DNA of 64,000 bases, from assembly GCF_023349185.1 (NCBI RefSeq), contig NZ_JAKIKY010000011.1:62001-126000 (forward strand). Direction: 5' to 3'. Every line of letters starts with the position of its first letter. Within the stretch, counting starts at the first letter, position 1. The notes beneath the pieces were generated by a model. The model did no database searches and had not been told where the DNA came from. It saw nothing but the letters and a program-made list of their open reading frames with translations. This DNA comes from Shewanella aquimarina (GTDB lineage Bacteria > Pseudomonadota > Gammaproteobacteria > Enterobacterales > Shewanellaceae). Positions 34,857-45,321 of the stretch are shown here, in pieces. The translations under genes were made by a program, and so were the position numbers.

Positions 34857-36059
34857 CTAGCCCTCGTGGGAGAGAAACTCGATGATCTCGTCCATGTCGA
34901 GGTCGAAATCATCGGCGCGGACATTCTTGACTATGATGTCGTCACGCATCGCCGCCAGATCGATATTGGCGGAGATCTCGAAATGATTGGGATTCAAGCT
35001 GTAGAAGGGCTTCACCTTGGGGCGGATAGGGTCTTGATGGTTATGACTCTCGACGATCGCCAGACGATTAGATTCCAGCTGCACCAGAGAACCCACGGGA
35101 TAGACTCCCATGCACTTGATGAAATGATCCACCAATTCACTATCCAGCTCATTATTTTCCCCTAGCGCCCTTAGGATGCTAAAGGCTTTCACCTGAGGAT
35201 AACCCGCCTTGTAACAGCGATTGGCGGTTAGTGCGTCGAAGATGTCACAGATGGCAATCATCCGCCCATAACGGGAGATCGCCTCGGCAGAGACGCCAAA
35301 CGGATACCCCTTACCGTTTAGCTTCTCATGGTGAAGTCTGGCCACCTCCAGGCTGAGGGGGCTGATGTTGGGGGTCTTCTCTATGATACTGATGGAGTGA
35401 TTGGCATGGGTCTTCATCACCTCGAACTCCTCGGCCGTTAACCGACCCGGCTTGTCGAGTATGCTGGGGGAGATCATGATCTTACCCACATCGTGTAAGA
35501 AGGCACCGATCGCCAGCTCACGCACTATCTCCTTATCTATCTTGAGGTAGCAGGCAAAAATCGTCATCAACACAGACACGGCCACCGAGTGCTCCAGCAG
35601 GTACTGATCCTTATGGCGTATGTTGATCACGCAGGCCAGCGCATCGGGATTATCAAATATCGCCTCGATAGACTGCTCAGTGACCCGTTTTACCGGTTCA
35701 AGGGTGAGGGGCACGCCGTTTTGCGCATCATCGAACAGGCGTCTCTGTATCGCCTTCGACTCATTAAACAACTGCTTGGCCTCGGTCAATCGCCGTTTAA
35801 AAAGCCCTGGAGTCTGCTTTGCTGCCCCTGAAGGTGCTATCTGCCTAGCTTGTTTTTCCTGAGCGGGGGCGGTTTGCGGCACACGTCGCTTACTGGCATC
35901 GACCAATAACTTTTCGATGCCTTTGTGCTTAAATCCGTCTATCACCTGTTGTTTAGTGATCCATCCCTGCTCCGCCAGTTGAAACTTGCCCTTGGGCTGA
36001 GTGATCTCAACCACATACATACCAACGGTCAATTCCGAAACATCCAGTTCCACTATCAT
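34857..36059 (-). CDS. HD-GYP cyclic-di-GMP phosphodiesterase with DUF3391 N terminus
   Basis: This protein is predicted to hydrolyse cyclic di-GMP. From the ATG at 36059 it has 400 residues (a GTG 20 codons earlier is possible). The N-terminal DUF3391 domain starts VELDVSELTVGMYVVEI. A linker with a Gln/Ala/Pro-rich stretch follows, then the HD-GYP domain (about 140-335) with the metal pair in FLHDVGKIMI, THANHS, and RLHHEKLNGKGYPFG, where the diagnostic GYP is intact. The C-terminal tail is acidic. It lacks membrane segments or a receiver domain, so it is a cytosolic enzyme without an evident input domain. It is divergent from yciB. Confidence 0.9.
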   Translation of the reverse strand: MIVELDVSELTVGMYVVEITQPKGKFQLAEQGWITKQQVIDGFKHKGIEKLLVDASKRRVPQTAPAQEKQARQIAPSGAAKQTPGLFKRRLTEAKQLFNESKAIQRRLFDDAQNGVPLTLEPVKRVTEQSIEAIFDNPDALACVINIRHKDQYLLEHSVAVSVLMTIFACYLKIDKEIVRELAIGAFLHDVGKIMISPSILDKPGRLTAEEFEVMKTHANHSISIIEKTPNISPLSLEVARLHHEKLNGKGYPFGVSAEAISRYGRMIAICDIFDALTANRCYKAGYPQVKAFSILRALGENNELDSELVDHFIKCMGVYPVGSLVQLESNRLAIVESHNHQDPIRPKVKPFYSLNPNHFEISANIDLAAMRDDIIVKNVRADDFDLDMDEIIEFLSHEG

Positions 36060-36433
36060 ATGCTGTACGCCCGCCCCCAGGAGGAAATTCACTGCTTGCT
36101 GTGATGCACCAAGGCCCACACAAACAGCTTGGCATCATCTGCAAAAATGTAACACAAGCTTTAACAAAAAACTGCGCCTCAAAATCATCAAGATTTGAGG
36201 TATATCAAAAATCTCACCAATAATCATTAACATAGAGTAAACAACCACAATATCCCAGCAGCGTGATTGCCCAAAAGAGCAACAGCGACAATAAAAGCTG
36301 TGTGTGCGCTAACCCAGATTAAGGGAATTTCATCGCATTTGCGCCGGTTTCACCTCGCAGCACCGTTTGCCCTACCCAAGAGGCATGTTACACTGCCAGC
36401 CATCTTTCTTCCTTGTTTGGTGAACTTGCCTAC
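36060..36433. other. Divergent intergenic region HD-GYP gene / yciB
   Basis: About 370 bases, AT-rich in the middle (36170-36260), must hold promoters for both directions. No gene, RNA or terminator was recognised. Confidence 0.5.
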
Positions 36434-36979
36434 ATGAAACAACTGCTCGACTTTCTCCCTCTGGTGATCTTTTTCGCCGTCTATAAGTTTTTCGACATCT
36501 ATATCGCCAGCGGCGCCCTGATAGCTGCCACCGCACTGCAGTTGATCGTCACCTATCTCCTCTATAAGAAGATAGAGAAGATGCACCTGATCACCTTTGC
36601 CATGGTGAGCTTCTTCGGCACCCTCACCTTAGTCTTGCATGACGACGCCTTTATCAAATGGAAAGTGACAGTGGTCTATGCCCTGTTCGCCACCGCGCTG
36701 GCCGTGAGTCAATATCTGAATAAGCCTATCCTCAAGGGGATGTTGGGTAAGGAACTGATTGTCGACGACAAGATCTGGTCTCGGGTCACCTGGTACTGGG
36801 TCACCTTCTTCCTTGCCTGCGGTCTGGTGAACATCTATGTCGCCTTTAACCTGTCTCAGGAAACCTGGGTCAATTTCAAGGTGTTTGGCCTGACGGCTCT
36901 GACACTGATCAACACAGTAGTCACTGTGGTTTACCTCTACAAACATATGCCTGAAGAACATAAAAAGGAACTCAAATAA
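36434..36979 (+). CDS. yciB: Inner-membrane septation/envelope protein YciB (IspZ)
   Basis: YciB is a polytopic inner-membrane protein linked to septation and envelope integrity. The start [20 protein letters not shown] gives 181 residues; seven codons upstream are open but not conserved. Five hydrophobic segments are seen, with family motifs YDIYIASG-like [33 protein letters not shown] and WVNFKVFGL. It overlaps yciI by one base (TAATG), the same yciB-yciI neighbourhood as enterics. Confidence 0.95.
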   Translation: MKQLLDFLPLVIFFAVYKFFDIYIASGALIAATALQLIVTYLLYKKIEKMHLITFAMVSFFGTLTLVLHDDAFIKWKVTVVYALFATALAVSQYLNKPILKGMLGKELIVDDKIWSRVTWYWVTFFLACGLVNIYVAFNLSQETWVNFKVFGLTALTLINTVVTVVYLYKHMPEEHKKELK

Positions 36980-37278
36980 TGTGGTACATGATCTCATCTC
37001 AAGATGTTGAAAACAGCTTAGAAAAACGCCTTCAAGCCCGTCCTGACCACCTGGCACGCCTGCAGGAGCTCTCTGACGAGGGTCGTCTGATGATCGCCGG
37101 TCCACACCCAGCCATCGACAGCGACAACCCGGGTGAAGCGGGCTTCACCGGCTCACTAGTCGTTGCCGAGTTCGACTCACTGGAAGCGGCCCAGGCCTGG
37201 GCAGACCAAGACCCATACGTGGCTGCTGGCGTCTACCAGAGCGTCATCGTAAAACCCTTTAAGCGCGTACTCCCTTAA
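36979..37278 (+). CDS. yciI: YciI-family protein
   Basis: This 99-residue alpha/beta-barrel dimer protein of the YciI/YCII family begins [17 protein letters not shown], contains [11 protein letters not shown] and AGPHPAID, and ends [22 protein letters not shown]. The His in RPDHL and a later Asp form the proposed active site of YCII proteins. The physiological reaction in E. coli YciI is not established. It starts within the yciB stop codon, and xthA follows after 23 bases. Confidence 0.93.
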   Translation: MWYMISSQDVENSLEKRLQARPDHLARLQELSDEGRLMIAGPHPAIDSDNPGEAGFTGSLVVAEFDSLEAAQAWADQDPYVAAGVYQSVIVKPFKRVLP

Positions 37279-37301
37279 CATCAATATTAGGAAGCAAGCT
37301 C

Positions 37302-38111
37302 TTGAAAATTGTTTCATTTAACATCAATGGTCTCAGGGCCAGACTGCATCAGCTACAGGCGCTGATCGACACTCACAGCCCGGATATCATTGGCCTGCAG
37401 GAGACCAAGGTGCACGACGAGGCCTTTCCGCTGGCCGAAGTGGAGGCCATGGGCTATCAGGTGCACTACCATGGCGGCAAGGCCCACTATGGCGTCGCCA
37501 TGCTCTCTAAGCAGGCCCCGGTCAAGATTCAAAAAGGTTTCCCCACAGATGATGAGGAGGCGCAGCGCCGAATGATCATGGGCACCTTTACCCAGGCCAA
37601 CGGCCGTCAACTGACGGTACTTAACGGCTACTTTCCCCAGGGCGAGAACATCAGCCATGAGACCAAGTACCCGGCCAAGCGCAAGTTCTACCAGGATCTG
37701 ATGCAGTATCTGCAGCAGCATCACAGCCCGGATGAAGATATCGCCATCATAGGCGACATCAACATCTCGCCTATCGATCTGGATATCGGCATCGGCGAGG
37801 CCAACGCCAAGCGTTGGTTGAAAACAGGCAAGTGCAGCTTCCAGCCCGAAGAGCGTGAGTGGCTGCAAACCCTGCTGGACTGGGGGCTGATTGACACCTT
37901 CCGTCAGCTGCATCCGGCACGCAGCGAGCGCTACTCCTGGTTCGACTATCGCAGCAAGGGCTTCGATGACAACCGTGGCCTGCGCATCGACGTGATCCTG
38001 GCGACCCCCTCTCTGGCGGAGCGCCTGACCGAATCTGATGTAGACTATGATCTGCGCGGTATCGAGAAACCGTCGGATCATGCGCCCATCTGGAGCAGCT
38101 TCCAAGACTAA
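37302..38111 (+). CDS. xthA: Exodeoxyribonuclease III
   Basis: XthA is the main AP endonuclease and 3' phosphodiesterase of base excision repair. The 269 residues start at a TTG that follows AGGAAG; the N terminus [17 protein letters not shown] matches E. coli XthA. Catalytic segments are [11 protein letters not shown] (metal Glu), [56 protein letters not shown] and the terminal [10 protein letters not shown] with the catalytic Asp-His. It may be co-transcribed with yciB-yciI. A bidirectional terminator follows. Confidence 0.96.
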   Translation: MKIVSFNINGLRARLHQLQALIDTHSPDIIGLQETKVHDEAFPLAEVEAMGYQVHYHGGKAHYGVAMLSKQAPVKIQKGFPTDDEEAQRRMIMGTFTQANGRQLTVLNGYFPQGENISHETKYPAKRKFYQDLMQYLQQHHSPDEDIAIIGDINISPIDLDIGIGEANAKRWLKTGKCSFQPEEREWLQTLLDWGLIDTFRQLHPARSERYSWFDYRSKGFDDNRGLRIDVILATPSLAERLTESDVDYDLRGIEKPSDHAPIWSSFQD

Positions 38112-38121
38112 TTCAGTCAGC

Positions 38122-38152
38122 AATAAAAAAGGCGCCACGAGCGCCTTTTTTA
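38122..38152. terminator. Bidirectional terminator between xthA and a chemoreceptor gene
   Basis: The stem GGCGC-CACGA-GCGCC sits between six As and six Ts, 11 bases after xthA and 21 bases from the convergent chemoreceptor stop. Confidence 0.9.
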
Positions 38153-38172
38153 TTGGGTATCGCAGCCTTTAA

Positions 38173-39621
38173 CTACTGCAAGCGGTATTGCGACAGAATG
38201 CCATCCAGCTCAGTGGAAGATTGCTGCAGCTCGCTCGCCAAGACCACAGAACGCTCGGCGGTCTCCTTGATGGTTTGCGACTGATCGCGGATCTCATTGA
38301 GCTGCGAGGCGATATCCCGCGCCGACACGCTCTGCTCCTCAGCCGAGGCGGCGATCTGCGAGCTCATGTCGAACACCTGATCGATAGAATCGGCCATGGT
38401 ATCCACATCGCTGCCCACAGACTCTATGGCCGCACGACCAAGCTCGGCCTGCTCGACGATCTCATGGGTAATATCCGCCAGCTGACCCGAGCCCGACTGC
38501 AGCCCCTCGATCATCGACTGTATCTCCACCGTCGCCTGCTGGGTGCGTCCCGCCAGGGTACGAACCTCGTCGGCCACCACGGCAAAGCCACGGCCCTGCT
38601 CACCGGCACGCGCCGCCTCGATGGCCGCATTCAGCGCCAGCAGGTTGGTCTGCTCGGAAATACCGTTGATGGTGGTCACCACGGCGCCAATCTCTGTGGC
38701 GTTGCCCGACAGCTGATCCACCGCGCTGGAGGCCGCATCTATCTGGCCAGTCAACTGGCCGATACGGCGCACCGCCTCGGCGATACGCTGCTTACTGTCG
38801 GCAGCGGCCGTCGCATTATGCTTGGTGTGATCTGAGGTGTTGGCCGCGTTATGGGACACCTCTTCGATCGCGGCGGTCATCTGATCCATCGCCACGGCGA
38901 CGGTATCGAGGAACTGATGCTGGAACTGCGCCAGCTCATCGTTCTGTTTCGCCTGCAGATTAAATTCATCGGAGGCGTTGGCGAGCGTTCTGGCGTTGTT
39001 GCCTATGGCCTTGACCATCTCGCTCATGTTGTCGGCGTTTCGGTCGATCTCCCTGGCGATAAGGCTAAAGTCATCCTTACCGAAGAAATTGAGCCTGAAG
39101 GAGAGATCGCCATCGGCTAAGCGCTTGATGGCGATATACATGTCCCACAGGCCGCCGCCCAGGGAGGTGGAGATCCAGTAACTTAGCTGATATAGCGGAT
39201 AGAGGGCGATAAGGGCGACCCACAGCATCCACCAGGCATCGCTCTTGCCTTCGGCCTCCCAGGCGGTGACATCCTGGCTCAGCTGCAGATATTGACCCGC
39301 AACCGGCGCGCTGGCGGTCACGTTGTCACCGCGGCGCGACTGCTCATCGCGAGATGCCAGCGTCAGGCCATTATCCTGGGCAAAACGCACCAGCGCCTCA
39401 CCACTTAAGCCCATCTGGCTCGCCACCTTGGCATAGGCATCGACGCTCGCCTGTACCCGGGCCGCCGAACCGGCGTGAAGTTGGTTGTTAGCGGCATTAA
39501 GGTTCAGCAAGGCGATGGTCAGGGTAATGGCCGTCACCATAGAGCAGACCACCCAAAATTTACCGTTAAGGCTGAGTTTGATCAGCAAGGCATCTATCTT
39601 TCTAAACTGGATAGCTTTCAT
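38173..39621 (-). CDS. Methyl-accepting chemotaxis protein
   Basis: This transmembrane chemoreceptor has 482 residues. A first membrane helix (about 22-42, [17 protein letters not shown]) and a second (about 131-153, [21 protein letters not shown]) enclose a short periplasmic region of about 85 residues with no recognised ligand domain. A HAMP-like linker and the cytoplasmic signalling hairpin follow, whose tip reads [22 protein letters not shown] and [15 protein letters not shown]. The C terminus ends LSQYRLQ with no CheR-tethering pentapeptide. It is transcribed alone towards a shared terminator. The ligand is unknown. Confidence 0.93.
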   Translation of the reverse strand: MKAIQFRKIDALLIKLSLNGKFWVVCSMVTAITLTIALLNLNAANNQLHAGSAARVQASVDAYAKVASQMGLSGEALVRFAQDNGLTLASRDEQSRRGDNVTASAPVAGQYLQLSQDVTAWEAEGKSDAWWMLWVALIALYPLYQLSYWISTSLGGGLWDMYIAIKRLADGDLSFRLNFFGKDDFSLIAREIDRNADNMSEMVKAIGNNARTLANASDEFNLQAKQNDELAQFQHQFLDTVAVAMDQMTAAIEEVSHNAANTSDHTKHNATAAADSKQRIAEAVRRIGQLTGQIDAASSAVDQLSGNATEIGAVVTTINGISEQTNLLALNAAIEAARAGEQGRGFAVVADEVRTLAGRTQQATVEIQSMIEGLQSGSGQLADITHEIVEQAELGRAAIESVGSDVDTMADSIDQVFDMSSQIAASAEEQSVSARDIASQLNEIRDQSQTIKETAERSVVLASELQQSSTELDGILSQYRLQ

Positions 39622-39692
39622 GGAAACCCACTTGTTTATCAGGCTAAATTGACAATTTCTTTCGACCTACAGAATCAAGTTAAGCACAATTT

Positions 39693-40187
39693 TTATTGTT
39701 GAGCCTTGATTAGACGTAACTTTATGGCGGGTATGGTCTTAGCGGTAAAGGCCACCATCTGCCCCGTCAGTAGCGTCATGGCATAACCCAGGAGCGCGCC
39801 GATAACCAGCGGCGGCAGGATGGCCGCCAGATCGCCGCCCAGGGCGAAGGTGATGCAGCAGCCGATGAAGGCGCCAGGAATAAAGGCGAGTCGCTGATAG
39901 CTGGCTTGCAGACACATCAGGCTGGTGACGATACCCGTCAGCAGATAACCCACGAGCGGCGTATCGAAATAGCTACCACCTGAGATCACCACCCAGGCCC
40001 AGAACACGCCGGAGAGATTAGTGAACCAAGTCATTAACACCCCTTGAAAACCCGCCTTTGGCTGAGCGAAGAAGGTGCTACATGCGAGAAAGCCAACCCA
40101 AGTGACTAAGTGAAATGCATCGGCGACCCCTGCCCAAACGGCAGCAAGCAGCCCTGCAGATAATGCGACCTGCATACGATTTTCCAT
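39693..40187 (-). CDS. DUF1097 inner-membrane protein
   Basis: This 164-residue polytopic protein of family DUF1097 (YcdZ-like) has about five hydrophobic segments. Recognisable parts are GLLAAVWAGVADAFHLVTWVG, FLACSTFFAQPK, GYLLTGIVTSLMCLQ, FIPGAFIGCCITFA and PPLVIGALLGYAMTL. The function is unknown. It lies 71 bases upstream of the chemoreceptor on the same strand without a terminator between, so they may be co-transcribed. Confidence 0.85.
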   Translation of the reverse strand: MENRMQVALSAGLLAAVWAGVADAFHLVTWVGFLACSTFFAQPKAGFQGVLMTWFTNLSGVFWAWVVISGGSYFDTPLVGYLLTGIVTSLMCLQASYQRLAFIPGAFIGCCITFALGGDLAAILPPLVIGALLGYAMTLLTGQMVAFTAKTIPAIKLRLIKAQQ

Positions 40188-40376
40188 GTATGACCCCTCA
40201 TTACATTGGAATATTATTTTTGGTTAAATTACTCCAAAACGAATGACAAAAACAGGATCTAGGCCAAATAAACCGGATTAAATGTTATTAAATTGAAACA
40301 CCGCCAATATTTGTAGTAAAAGAACAAAATAATGCTTAGTAATGGAATAAAAATAGCAAAGGCATGAGCGTGGTGA

Positions 40377-40406
40377 TAAAAAAGCCAGTCGATATAACGA
40401 CTGGCT
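40377..40406 (-). terminator. Terminator of the molybdenum hydroxylase operon
   Basis: The stem AGCCAGTCG-ATATAA-CGACTGGCT (40383-40406) is followed by six Ts in the minus-strand reading, 33 bases beyond the stop of the large subunit. Confidence 0.9.
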
Positions 40407-40438
40407 CTAATGGTTTAAAGCGTATCTAAAGGTAGCGA

Positions 40439-42682
40439 CTAGATCTTGAAATAATCGCTCAGAGGCAGATCGCGAATGCGCGTGCCACTGGCCGCAAAGA
40501 TAGCGTTGACGATACTGGGCGCGATGGGCGGCACACCCGGCTCGCCCACCCCGGCGGGCGGCGCCATAGATGGCACTAAGATGGTCTCTATCTCGGGGCA
40601 TTGACTCAGTCGCAGCAGCGGATAGTCATGAAAATTAGACTGCTCCACCCGGCCATCCTTAAAGCTAATGCGCCCCATCAGGGCGATACTGAGGCCAAAC
40701 ATCACGGCGCCTTCGAGCTGAGAGGCCACCCGGTCGGGATTGACCAGGGTACCGGCGTCGATGGCGATAATCGTCTTGAGCACCTTAAGCTGCTTATCCT
40801 CGCTCACCTCCACCAGGCTTGCAGCCGCCACATAGGCGGTAAAGCTGCGATGCACCGCGAAGCCCCAGCCTTGTCCCGCCTTGGGCTTAGGCAGCTGCTT
40901 CACCTTCTGCTCCACCGCTGAGATCACCCCTTTATAACGGGCGGTGTCCACTGGGTGACGGGCCAGGGTCTCACCATAGTTGCCGTAGTTAAACTTTTGA
41001 TCGCTAAAGGTCTCTTGTCTGTCCTTGCCTAATAGCTCGCGCCACATGGTAAAGGTATCCAGGCCGCGTTTGCTCGCCAGCTCATCGACAAACACCCCGA
41101 TGCCGAAGCCATGTTGAATGTTGCACACCGAGCGCATCCAGCCGATACGGGTATGGGCGCTGGCCTTCACCGACTCGCAGCGCAGGCTGTCGATCGCCAG
41201 TGGCACATCGACGAAACCCAGATCCAGCTCGGAGGCGCTGGGTTCATCTACCCCCTCGGCGAAGGTCGAACTGATACTGGGGAAGCCGGTGCGCTGCAAC
41301 ATGGCCTCGACCCCCTTGTCGCCCATCCTGGCCTTGAAATACTGGGCACTGATGGCGTGCAGGTAACCATTTTGCAGCTCATCTTCCCGGCTCCAGCACA
41401 CCTTGATCGGCTGGCCCGCTTGGCGAGACAGCAGCGCCGCCTCGACGCAGAAATCTGGCTTAGACTTACGACCAAAGCCGCCCCCCAGCAGGGTCACATG
41501 CACAGTCACCTGTTCGGCCTTCAGTCCCAAAGCTGCAGCCACATTTCCCTGGGCACTCTGAGGCGTCTGGGTCGAGGCCCAGATCTCGGCGCCGCCATCG
41601 GTCACACTGGCGGCCGCCACTGGTGGCTCCATCATGGCGTGGGCCAGATAGGGCACGCTGTAGACCGCCTCTATGGTCTTATCCGCCGGCCAGCTCTGGC
41701 TCTGCTCGCCGAGCTGCCTGACGGGCTTGCCACTCTTCTGCACCGCGCGCTTCAGCTGCGCCAGATAGGCGCTGGAATCGTGCCCATGGTTTGGCGAGTC
41801 ACTCCAGCTAATCTTAAGCGCCTTACGCCCCTGGGCCGCACTCCAGGAGTTAGTGGCCAGCACGGCCACGCCGCCCAGCGGCTGAAAGCTTGGCGCGCCC
41901 TGATGTCCCGGCAGGGTAATAACATCCACCACACCGGCGACGGCGCGTGCCGCCTTATCATCGAGCTTGTTCACCTTGCTACCGAGCACCGGCGGGCGCA
42001 CTATGCTGGCATAGAGCATGTTTTCCAGTTGAATGTCGTAACCATACTCGGCGCTGCCGTCTAAAATCGCCTCCATATCCACTATGGTGTGGCCCTTGCC
42101 GATATGGGTAAAGGCCTTGGCGGACTTGAGTTTAAGGCCGGTCACCTCGGGCAGCGGCAACTTGGCCGCCGCCATGGCCAGCTCACCGAAGCTGAGGCTG
42201 CGGCCAGAGGCCGAGTGAGTGACCTTGTTGTTGGCCGTGCTCAGTTCGGCTACCGGCACCTTGAGCCGCTCGGCCGCGGCCTGCTCCAGCATGGTACGGG
42301 CCATGGCGCCCATCTCGCGCATCTTGTCGAACCCCTTGCGTATACTGCGGGAACCATCGGTGTTCTGACTGCCGTAACGTTTGTCGGCCAGCCCCTGCAC
42401 CACCACGACCTTGTCCCAATCGGCGCCCAGCTCGTCCGCCAGCACCTGAGGGATGCCGGTGCGGATCCCCTGCCCCATCTCGGAGCGGTGACAGGTAAGG
42501 TAGACCCTGTCATCCTCGCCGATGGCGATAAACAGGTTAAGGCGCGCCTCGCCGTTTTGCGCCAGCGCCATCGGGCTCCAGGCTAGGCCACTGGCTCCCA
42601 GGGCCAGACCGCCACCGGCCGCGCCGAACAGCTTTAACACATCCCGGCGACTGAAATTTTGTACCGCGCTGAACTGACTCAT
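40439..42682 (-). CDS. Molybdopterin-binding large subunit, isoquinoline 1-oxidoreductase type, Tat-exported
   Basis: This is the large catalytic subunit of a xanthine-oxidase-family molybdenum hydroxylase. The 747 residues begin with a twin-arginine signal ([22 protein letters not shown]), so the enzyme acts in the periplasm. Molybdopterin-binding segments include [20 protein letters not shown] near residue 65, [21 protein letters not shown] and [21 protein letters not shown], the last with the catalytic Glu of GVGEPG. It overlaps the 2Fe-2S subunit gene by four bases. There is no FAD subunit, the two-subunit organisation of isoquinoline oxidoreductase and related aldehyde dehydrogenases. 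The substrate is unknown. Confidence 0.9.
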   Translation of the reverse strand: MSQFSAVQNFSRRDVLKLFGAAGGGLALGASGLAWSPMALAQNGEARLNLFIAIGEDDRVYLTCHRSEMGQGIRTGIPQVLADELGADWDKVVVVQGLADKRYGSQNTDGSRSIRKGFDKMREMGAMARTMLEQAAAERLKVPVAELSTANNKVTHSASGRSLSFGELAMAAAKLPLPEVTGLKLKSAKAFTHIGKGHTIVDMEAILDGSAEYGYDIQLENMLYASIVRPPVLGSKVNKLDDKAARAVAGVVDVITLPGHQGAPSFQPLGGVAVLATNSWSAAQGRKALKISWSDSPNHGHDSSAYLAQLKRAVQKSGKPVRQLGEQSQSWPADKTIEAVYSVPYLAHAMMEPPVAAASVTDGGAEIWASTQTPQSAQGNVAAALGLKAEQVTVHVTLLGGGFGRKSKPDFCVEAALLSRQAGQPIKVCWSREDELQNGYLHAISAQYFKARMGDKGVEAMLQRTGFPSISSTFAEGVDEPSASELDLGFVDVPLAIDSLRCESVKASAHTRIGWMRSVCNIQHGFGIGVFVDELASKRGLDTFTMWRELLGKDRQETFSDQKFNYGNYGETLARHPVDTARYKGVISAVEQKVKQLPKPKAGQGWGFAVHRSFTAYVAAASLVEVSEDKQLKVLKTIIAIDAGTLVNPDRVASQLEGAVMFGLSIALMGRISFKDGRVEQSNFHDYPLLRLSQCPEIETILVPSMAPPAGVGEPGVPPIAPSIVNAIFAASGTRIRDLPLSDYFKI

Positions 42683-43200
42683 GCCTCGACCTCCCTTGCA
42701 CTCAGATCCCTTGCACTCAGCTCCCTTTCGCTCAGGTCAAGTTGAGCCGCGGCGCCACTCGCCTGTTTGATCGCCGCCTTGATGCGGGTATAGGTGCCGC
42801 AGCGACACAGGTTGCCCACCATGGCCTCCTCTATCTGAGCATCGTTTGGCTGAGGATATTGACTCAGCAGCGCCGCCGCCGACATCAACTGCCCCGCCTG
42901 ACAGTAGCCGCACTGGGGCACATTATTGTCGCGCCAGGCCTGCTTGAGGCCATCGGCCTTGAGCCCCTCGATAGTGGTCACCTGCTTGCCCTGCACCTGC
43001 TTTAGGCTGGTCAGACAGGCCCTGGCGGGCTCACCATCGACATGTATGGTACAGGCGCCACAGAGGCCGGCCCCGCAGCCATATTTGGTGCCAGTCAGCC
43101 CCAGGAGATCTCTGATGGCCCAGAGCACTGGCATATTGGGATCGGCATCTAAGGTGTAATCTTTTCCGTTTATCTTGAGTCCGAGTTTCGATTGGGACAT
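42679..43200 (-). CDS. 2Fe-2S small subunit, isoquinoline 1-oxidoreductase type
   Basis: This is the electron-transfer subunit with two [2Fe-2S] clusters. The start [17 protein letters not shown] follows GGAGAAACTG; 173 residues. The plant-type cluster is bound in [19 protein letters not shown] (C42, C47, C50) plus a later Cys; the second cluster in [12 protein letters not shown] and [13 protein letters not shown]. The C-terminal tail [17 protein letters not shown] is an internal repeat coded by three 15-base units. It has no own Tat signal and is probably exported with the large subunit. Confidence 0.9.
   Translation of the reverse strand: MSQSKLGLKINGKDYTLDADPNMPVLWAIRDLLGLTGTKYGCGAGLCGACTIHVDGEPARACLTSLKQVQGKQVTTIEGLKADGLKQAWRDNNVPQCGYCQAGQLMSAAALLSQYPQPNDAQIEEAMVGNLCRCGTYTRIKAAIKQASGAAAQLDLSERELSARDLSAREVEA
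42692..42736. repeat. Three 15-base repeats in the 3' end of the 2Fe-2S subunit gene
   Basis: Units at 42692-42706, 42707-42721 and 42722-42736 share the pattern TCCCTTGCACTCAGN. They encode the repeated Leu-Ser-Ala-Arg-type tail just before the stop. Confidence 0.75.
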
Positions 43201-43364
43201 CAGTTTCTCCTTGTTGACCAATAGGCTATGGTTAACGGCCTTGCTTTAATTTGAATAGTTTTAATTTGAACAGCTTGTTTTGTTTTCGCTTTTATTTGAT
43301 TTAGCTTTGCTTGGTTTAACTTTAATCGACTTAGCGAGTATCTAATTAATTCGAGTCGGTTGTG

Positions 43365-44054
43365 TCATTGGGCGCCCGCCTTGCTCCTCGCCAAATACGC
43401 CATTAGCTGAGATCGGGTATCGATATCGACGCTGGCATTCTCCATCGCCATGGCGATGAGGTTGCCCTCCTGGTAGCGCCGGGACAAGAGGGCCTTGGCG
43501 CCGCGATCGCCGCTAAGACTCGACAGCGCCTCAAAATCGTCATAATGAAACAGTGCCGGCGCCCCCAGAGTTAACTCATAATAGGCACAAACCCGGGTGT
43601 TTGCCCGGGCGCGGGCGCGAAACAGCCCGAGGTAATCCTCAGTACCTAGCTTCACCTGATCCCCAAGGGCGATCAGCAGCGTCTCGGCCCGGCGCGCCTT
43701 GGCCTCCCGGGCTGCGGCGGCAATCGAGTGTCCAAGCCCCCCTTGCCAGTCTGGGTTATGCAGCAAGGTTGCCGAGGGCGGCAGGCAGCTAGCGATCGCT
43801 TGATGATGGGCGCCGGTGACCACTACCAGAGTGGCGCCAAGCCTGTTTGCAACCTCATGCAGTGCTTGGTACTGATGGCCGATAAGTGTCTCAGTGGGCT
43901 GGCTGATTAAACTGGCACCCGCCTGTTCGCATGCCAGTTCATTGGCTTCACTAGACAGAGATTGCGCCAGCTTCACCCCGCCGAAACGACGACTCTCACC
44001 GGCGGCCAGCAGGGCGATCATCACCTTGCCTTCGATGCAGGTATCAGGCTTCAT
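43365..44054 (-). CDS. MobA/MocA-like nucleotidyltransferase for molybdenum cofactor
   Basis: This NTP-transferase protein probably makes the cytosine-dinucleotide form of the molybdenum cofactor (MocA type). From the ATG that overlaps the xdhC-like stop it has 229 residues; ALLAAGESRRFGGVKLAQ near the start is the nucleotide-binding signature, followed by TLLIALGDQVKLG and GAPALFHYDDFEAL with GDRGAKALL. An internal ATG (MIALLAAG) 11 codons later is an alternative start. The gene lies with xdhC just upstream of the molybdenum hydroxylase, which fits cofactor maturation. Confidence 0.85.
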   Translation of the reverse strand: MKPDTCIEGKVMIALLAAGESRRFGGVKLAQSLSSEANELACEQAGASLISQPTETLIGHQYQALHEVANRLGATLVVVTGAHHQAIASCLPPSATLLHNPDWQGGLGHSIAAAAREAKARRAETLLIALGDQVKLGTEDYLGLFRARARANTRVCAYYELTLGAPALFHYDDFEALSSLSGDRGAKALLSRRYQEGNLIAMAMENASVDIDTRSQLMAYLARSKAGAQ

Positions 44055-45145
44055 GCCATCACCTCTTTGAGGGCGACCCGCTTGGCGCCGTGCAGCACGC
44101 CGTGACATTCGGACAATATGGAGAGGGCTATCGAGGATGGCAGCTCGCCCCCTAACGCCAGGCCGGCCGGCGCCGAGAAATAGGCGCCAAAGCTTGCGAC
44201 CTCTAGCCCGGCAAGGGCCAGCACCCTGTCACGCCTATGGCCAGGGCCCAGCAGTGCCAGGTAGCTAAGCTCCCGGGCGTGTTGATGAATTGCCGCCAGG
44301 GCCTGGGCGTCCAGCTCCAGGTTATGTTGCATAACGATGGCGCCATCAAGGCGGGTCCAGAAATTCTGTGGCAGCTCATTAACCGGCAGCTTGATGATGT
44401 TGGCGCCGACAAAGTCATACTCCCTGGCATAACTGGTGCGACGGTCGACCACATCCACTCGCCAACCCAGCTGCTGGGCAATTTGACACACGGGCTGGGC
44501 ATCCAGGCCGCCGCCGAAGATGGCGATACGATGCCGTTCGCGCAGGGGAACGACTAAACTCGCAGACTTACCTTGCACCGACTCACCTGGCACTGACTGG
44601 CCCTGTATGATGCCCGGGCGGGGAAAGTCGCTCAGTTGCCAGCCCGCCTTGGCATCATCCAGGGCCTGCTGGCTGCACCACACCATGGCACCAACTGAAT
44701 CAGAGGAGCCAGCGACGCTAGTCGAATCGAGCGACAGCGAAGCATCGACAAGATCTAGCTGATAATGGCATCGCCCCTGGCTGGCGAGCGCGGCCTTGAG
44801 CGCCTGAAAGTGCAGATAGTGATTGGCGGCGCACAGGGGCACCAGCATGAGATGAACGAGTCCGCCACAGCCCAGCTGATAGCTGGCATCGGCCTCGTCG
44901 GTCGCATCGTAACAGACGCTGGCGGCCTGCCCCGTCTGGATCACCTTCTGGGCCCGGCGGCGCAGGTCGGCCTCCAGGCAGCCGCCGCTCACCAGGCCGA
45001 CACTTTTACCCATACCGTGGATCAGCATCATGGCGCCCACCTTGCGATAGGCCGACCCCTCCACATGGGTCACCACGGCCAGCACCCAATCATCTTGGGG
45101 CGCCGCCGACCAGGCGTTGAGCAGATCTTCGATGTGATGTGACAT
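44051..45145 (-). CDS. XdhC/CoxI-family molybdenum enzyme maturation factor
   Basis: XdhC-family chaperones bind the molybdenum cofactor, promote its sulfuration and insert it into xanthine-oxidase-type enzymes. The start MSHHIEDLLNAWSAAP follows AGGGAT; 364 residues. The N-terminal XdhC/CoxI domain shows WVLAVVTHVEGSAYRKVGAMM, LVSGGCLEADLRRRA and LGCGGLVHLMLVPL. The C-terminal Rossmann domain begins IAIFGGGLDAQPV and contains VDRRTSYARE and YLALLGPGHRRDRVL. Its stop overlaps the MocA-like gene start (ATGA). It is the first gene of the maturation-enzyme cluster. Confidence 0.92.
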   Translation of the reverse strand: MSHHIEDLLNAWSAAPQDDWVLAVVTHVEGSAYRKVGAMMLIHGMGKSVGLVSGGCLEADLRRRAQKVIQTGQAASVCYDATDEADASYQLGCGGLVHLMLVPLCAANHYLHFQALKAALASQGRCHYQLDLVDASLSLDSTSVAGSSDSVGAMVWCSQQALDDAKAGWQLSDFPRPGIIQGQSVPGESVQGKSASLVVPLRERHRIAIFGGGLDAQPVCQIAQQLGWRVDVVDRRTSYAREYDFVGANIIKLPVNELPQNFWTRLDGAIVMQHNLELDAQALAAIHQHARELSYLALLGPGHRRDRVLALAGLEVASFGAYFSAPAGLALGGELPSSIALSILSECHGVLHGAKRVALKEVMA

Positions 45146-45243
45146 ATCCCTGTGTCTCTTAGGCAAAATTAAGGACTAATGCCTTAACCTAGCAGACACA
45201 GAAATAAAAAACAGACTCAAAGCGTTGCAAAAGATTTCACAAT

Positions 45244-45273
45244 GAAAAAACGGCGATTCGAATGAACCGCCGT
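45244..45273 (-). terminator. Terminator after gloC
   Basis: ACGGCG and CGCCGT pair around a loop that contains ATTCGAAT; six Ts follow in the minus-strand reading. It lies about 50 bases past the gloC stop. Confidence 0.82.
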
Positions 45274-45321
45274 CTTAAAACAAGTATTTAGAATCCTGAT
45301 TATCAAGATCAGTTAGTGAGA

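Noticed and set aside
41111..42064. Long plus-strand open frame of 317 codons over the molybdenum hydroxylase gene
   Set aside because: It is the antisense shadow of a GC-rich conserved gene; His/Leu/Gly-rich composition is an artefact of codon usage on the other strand.
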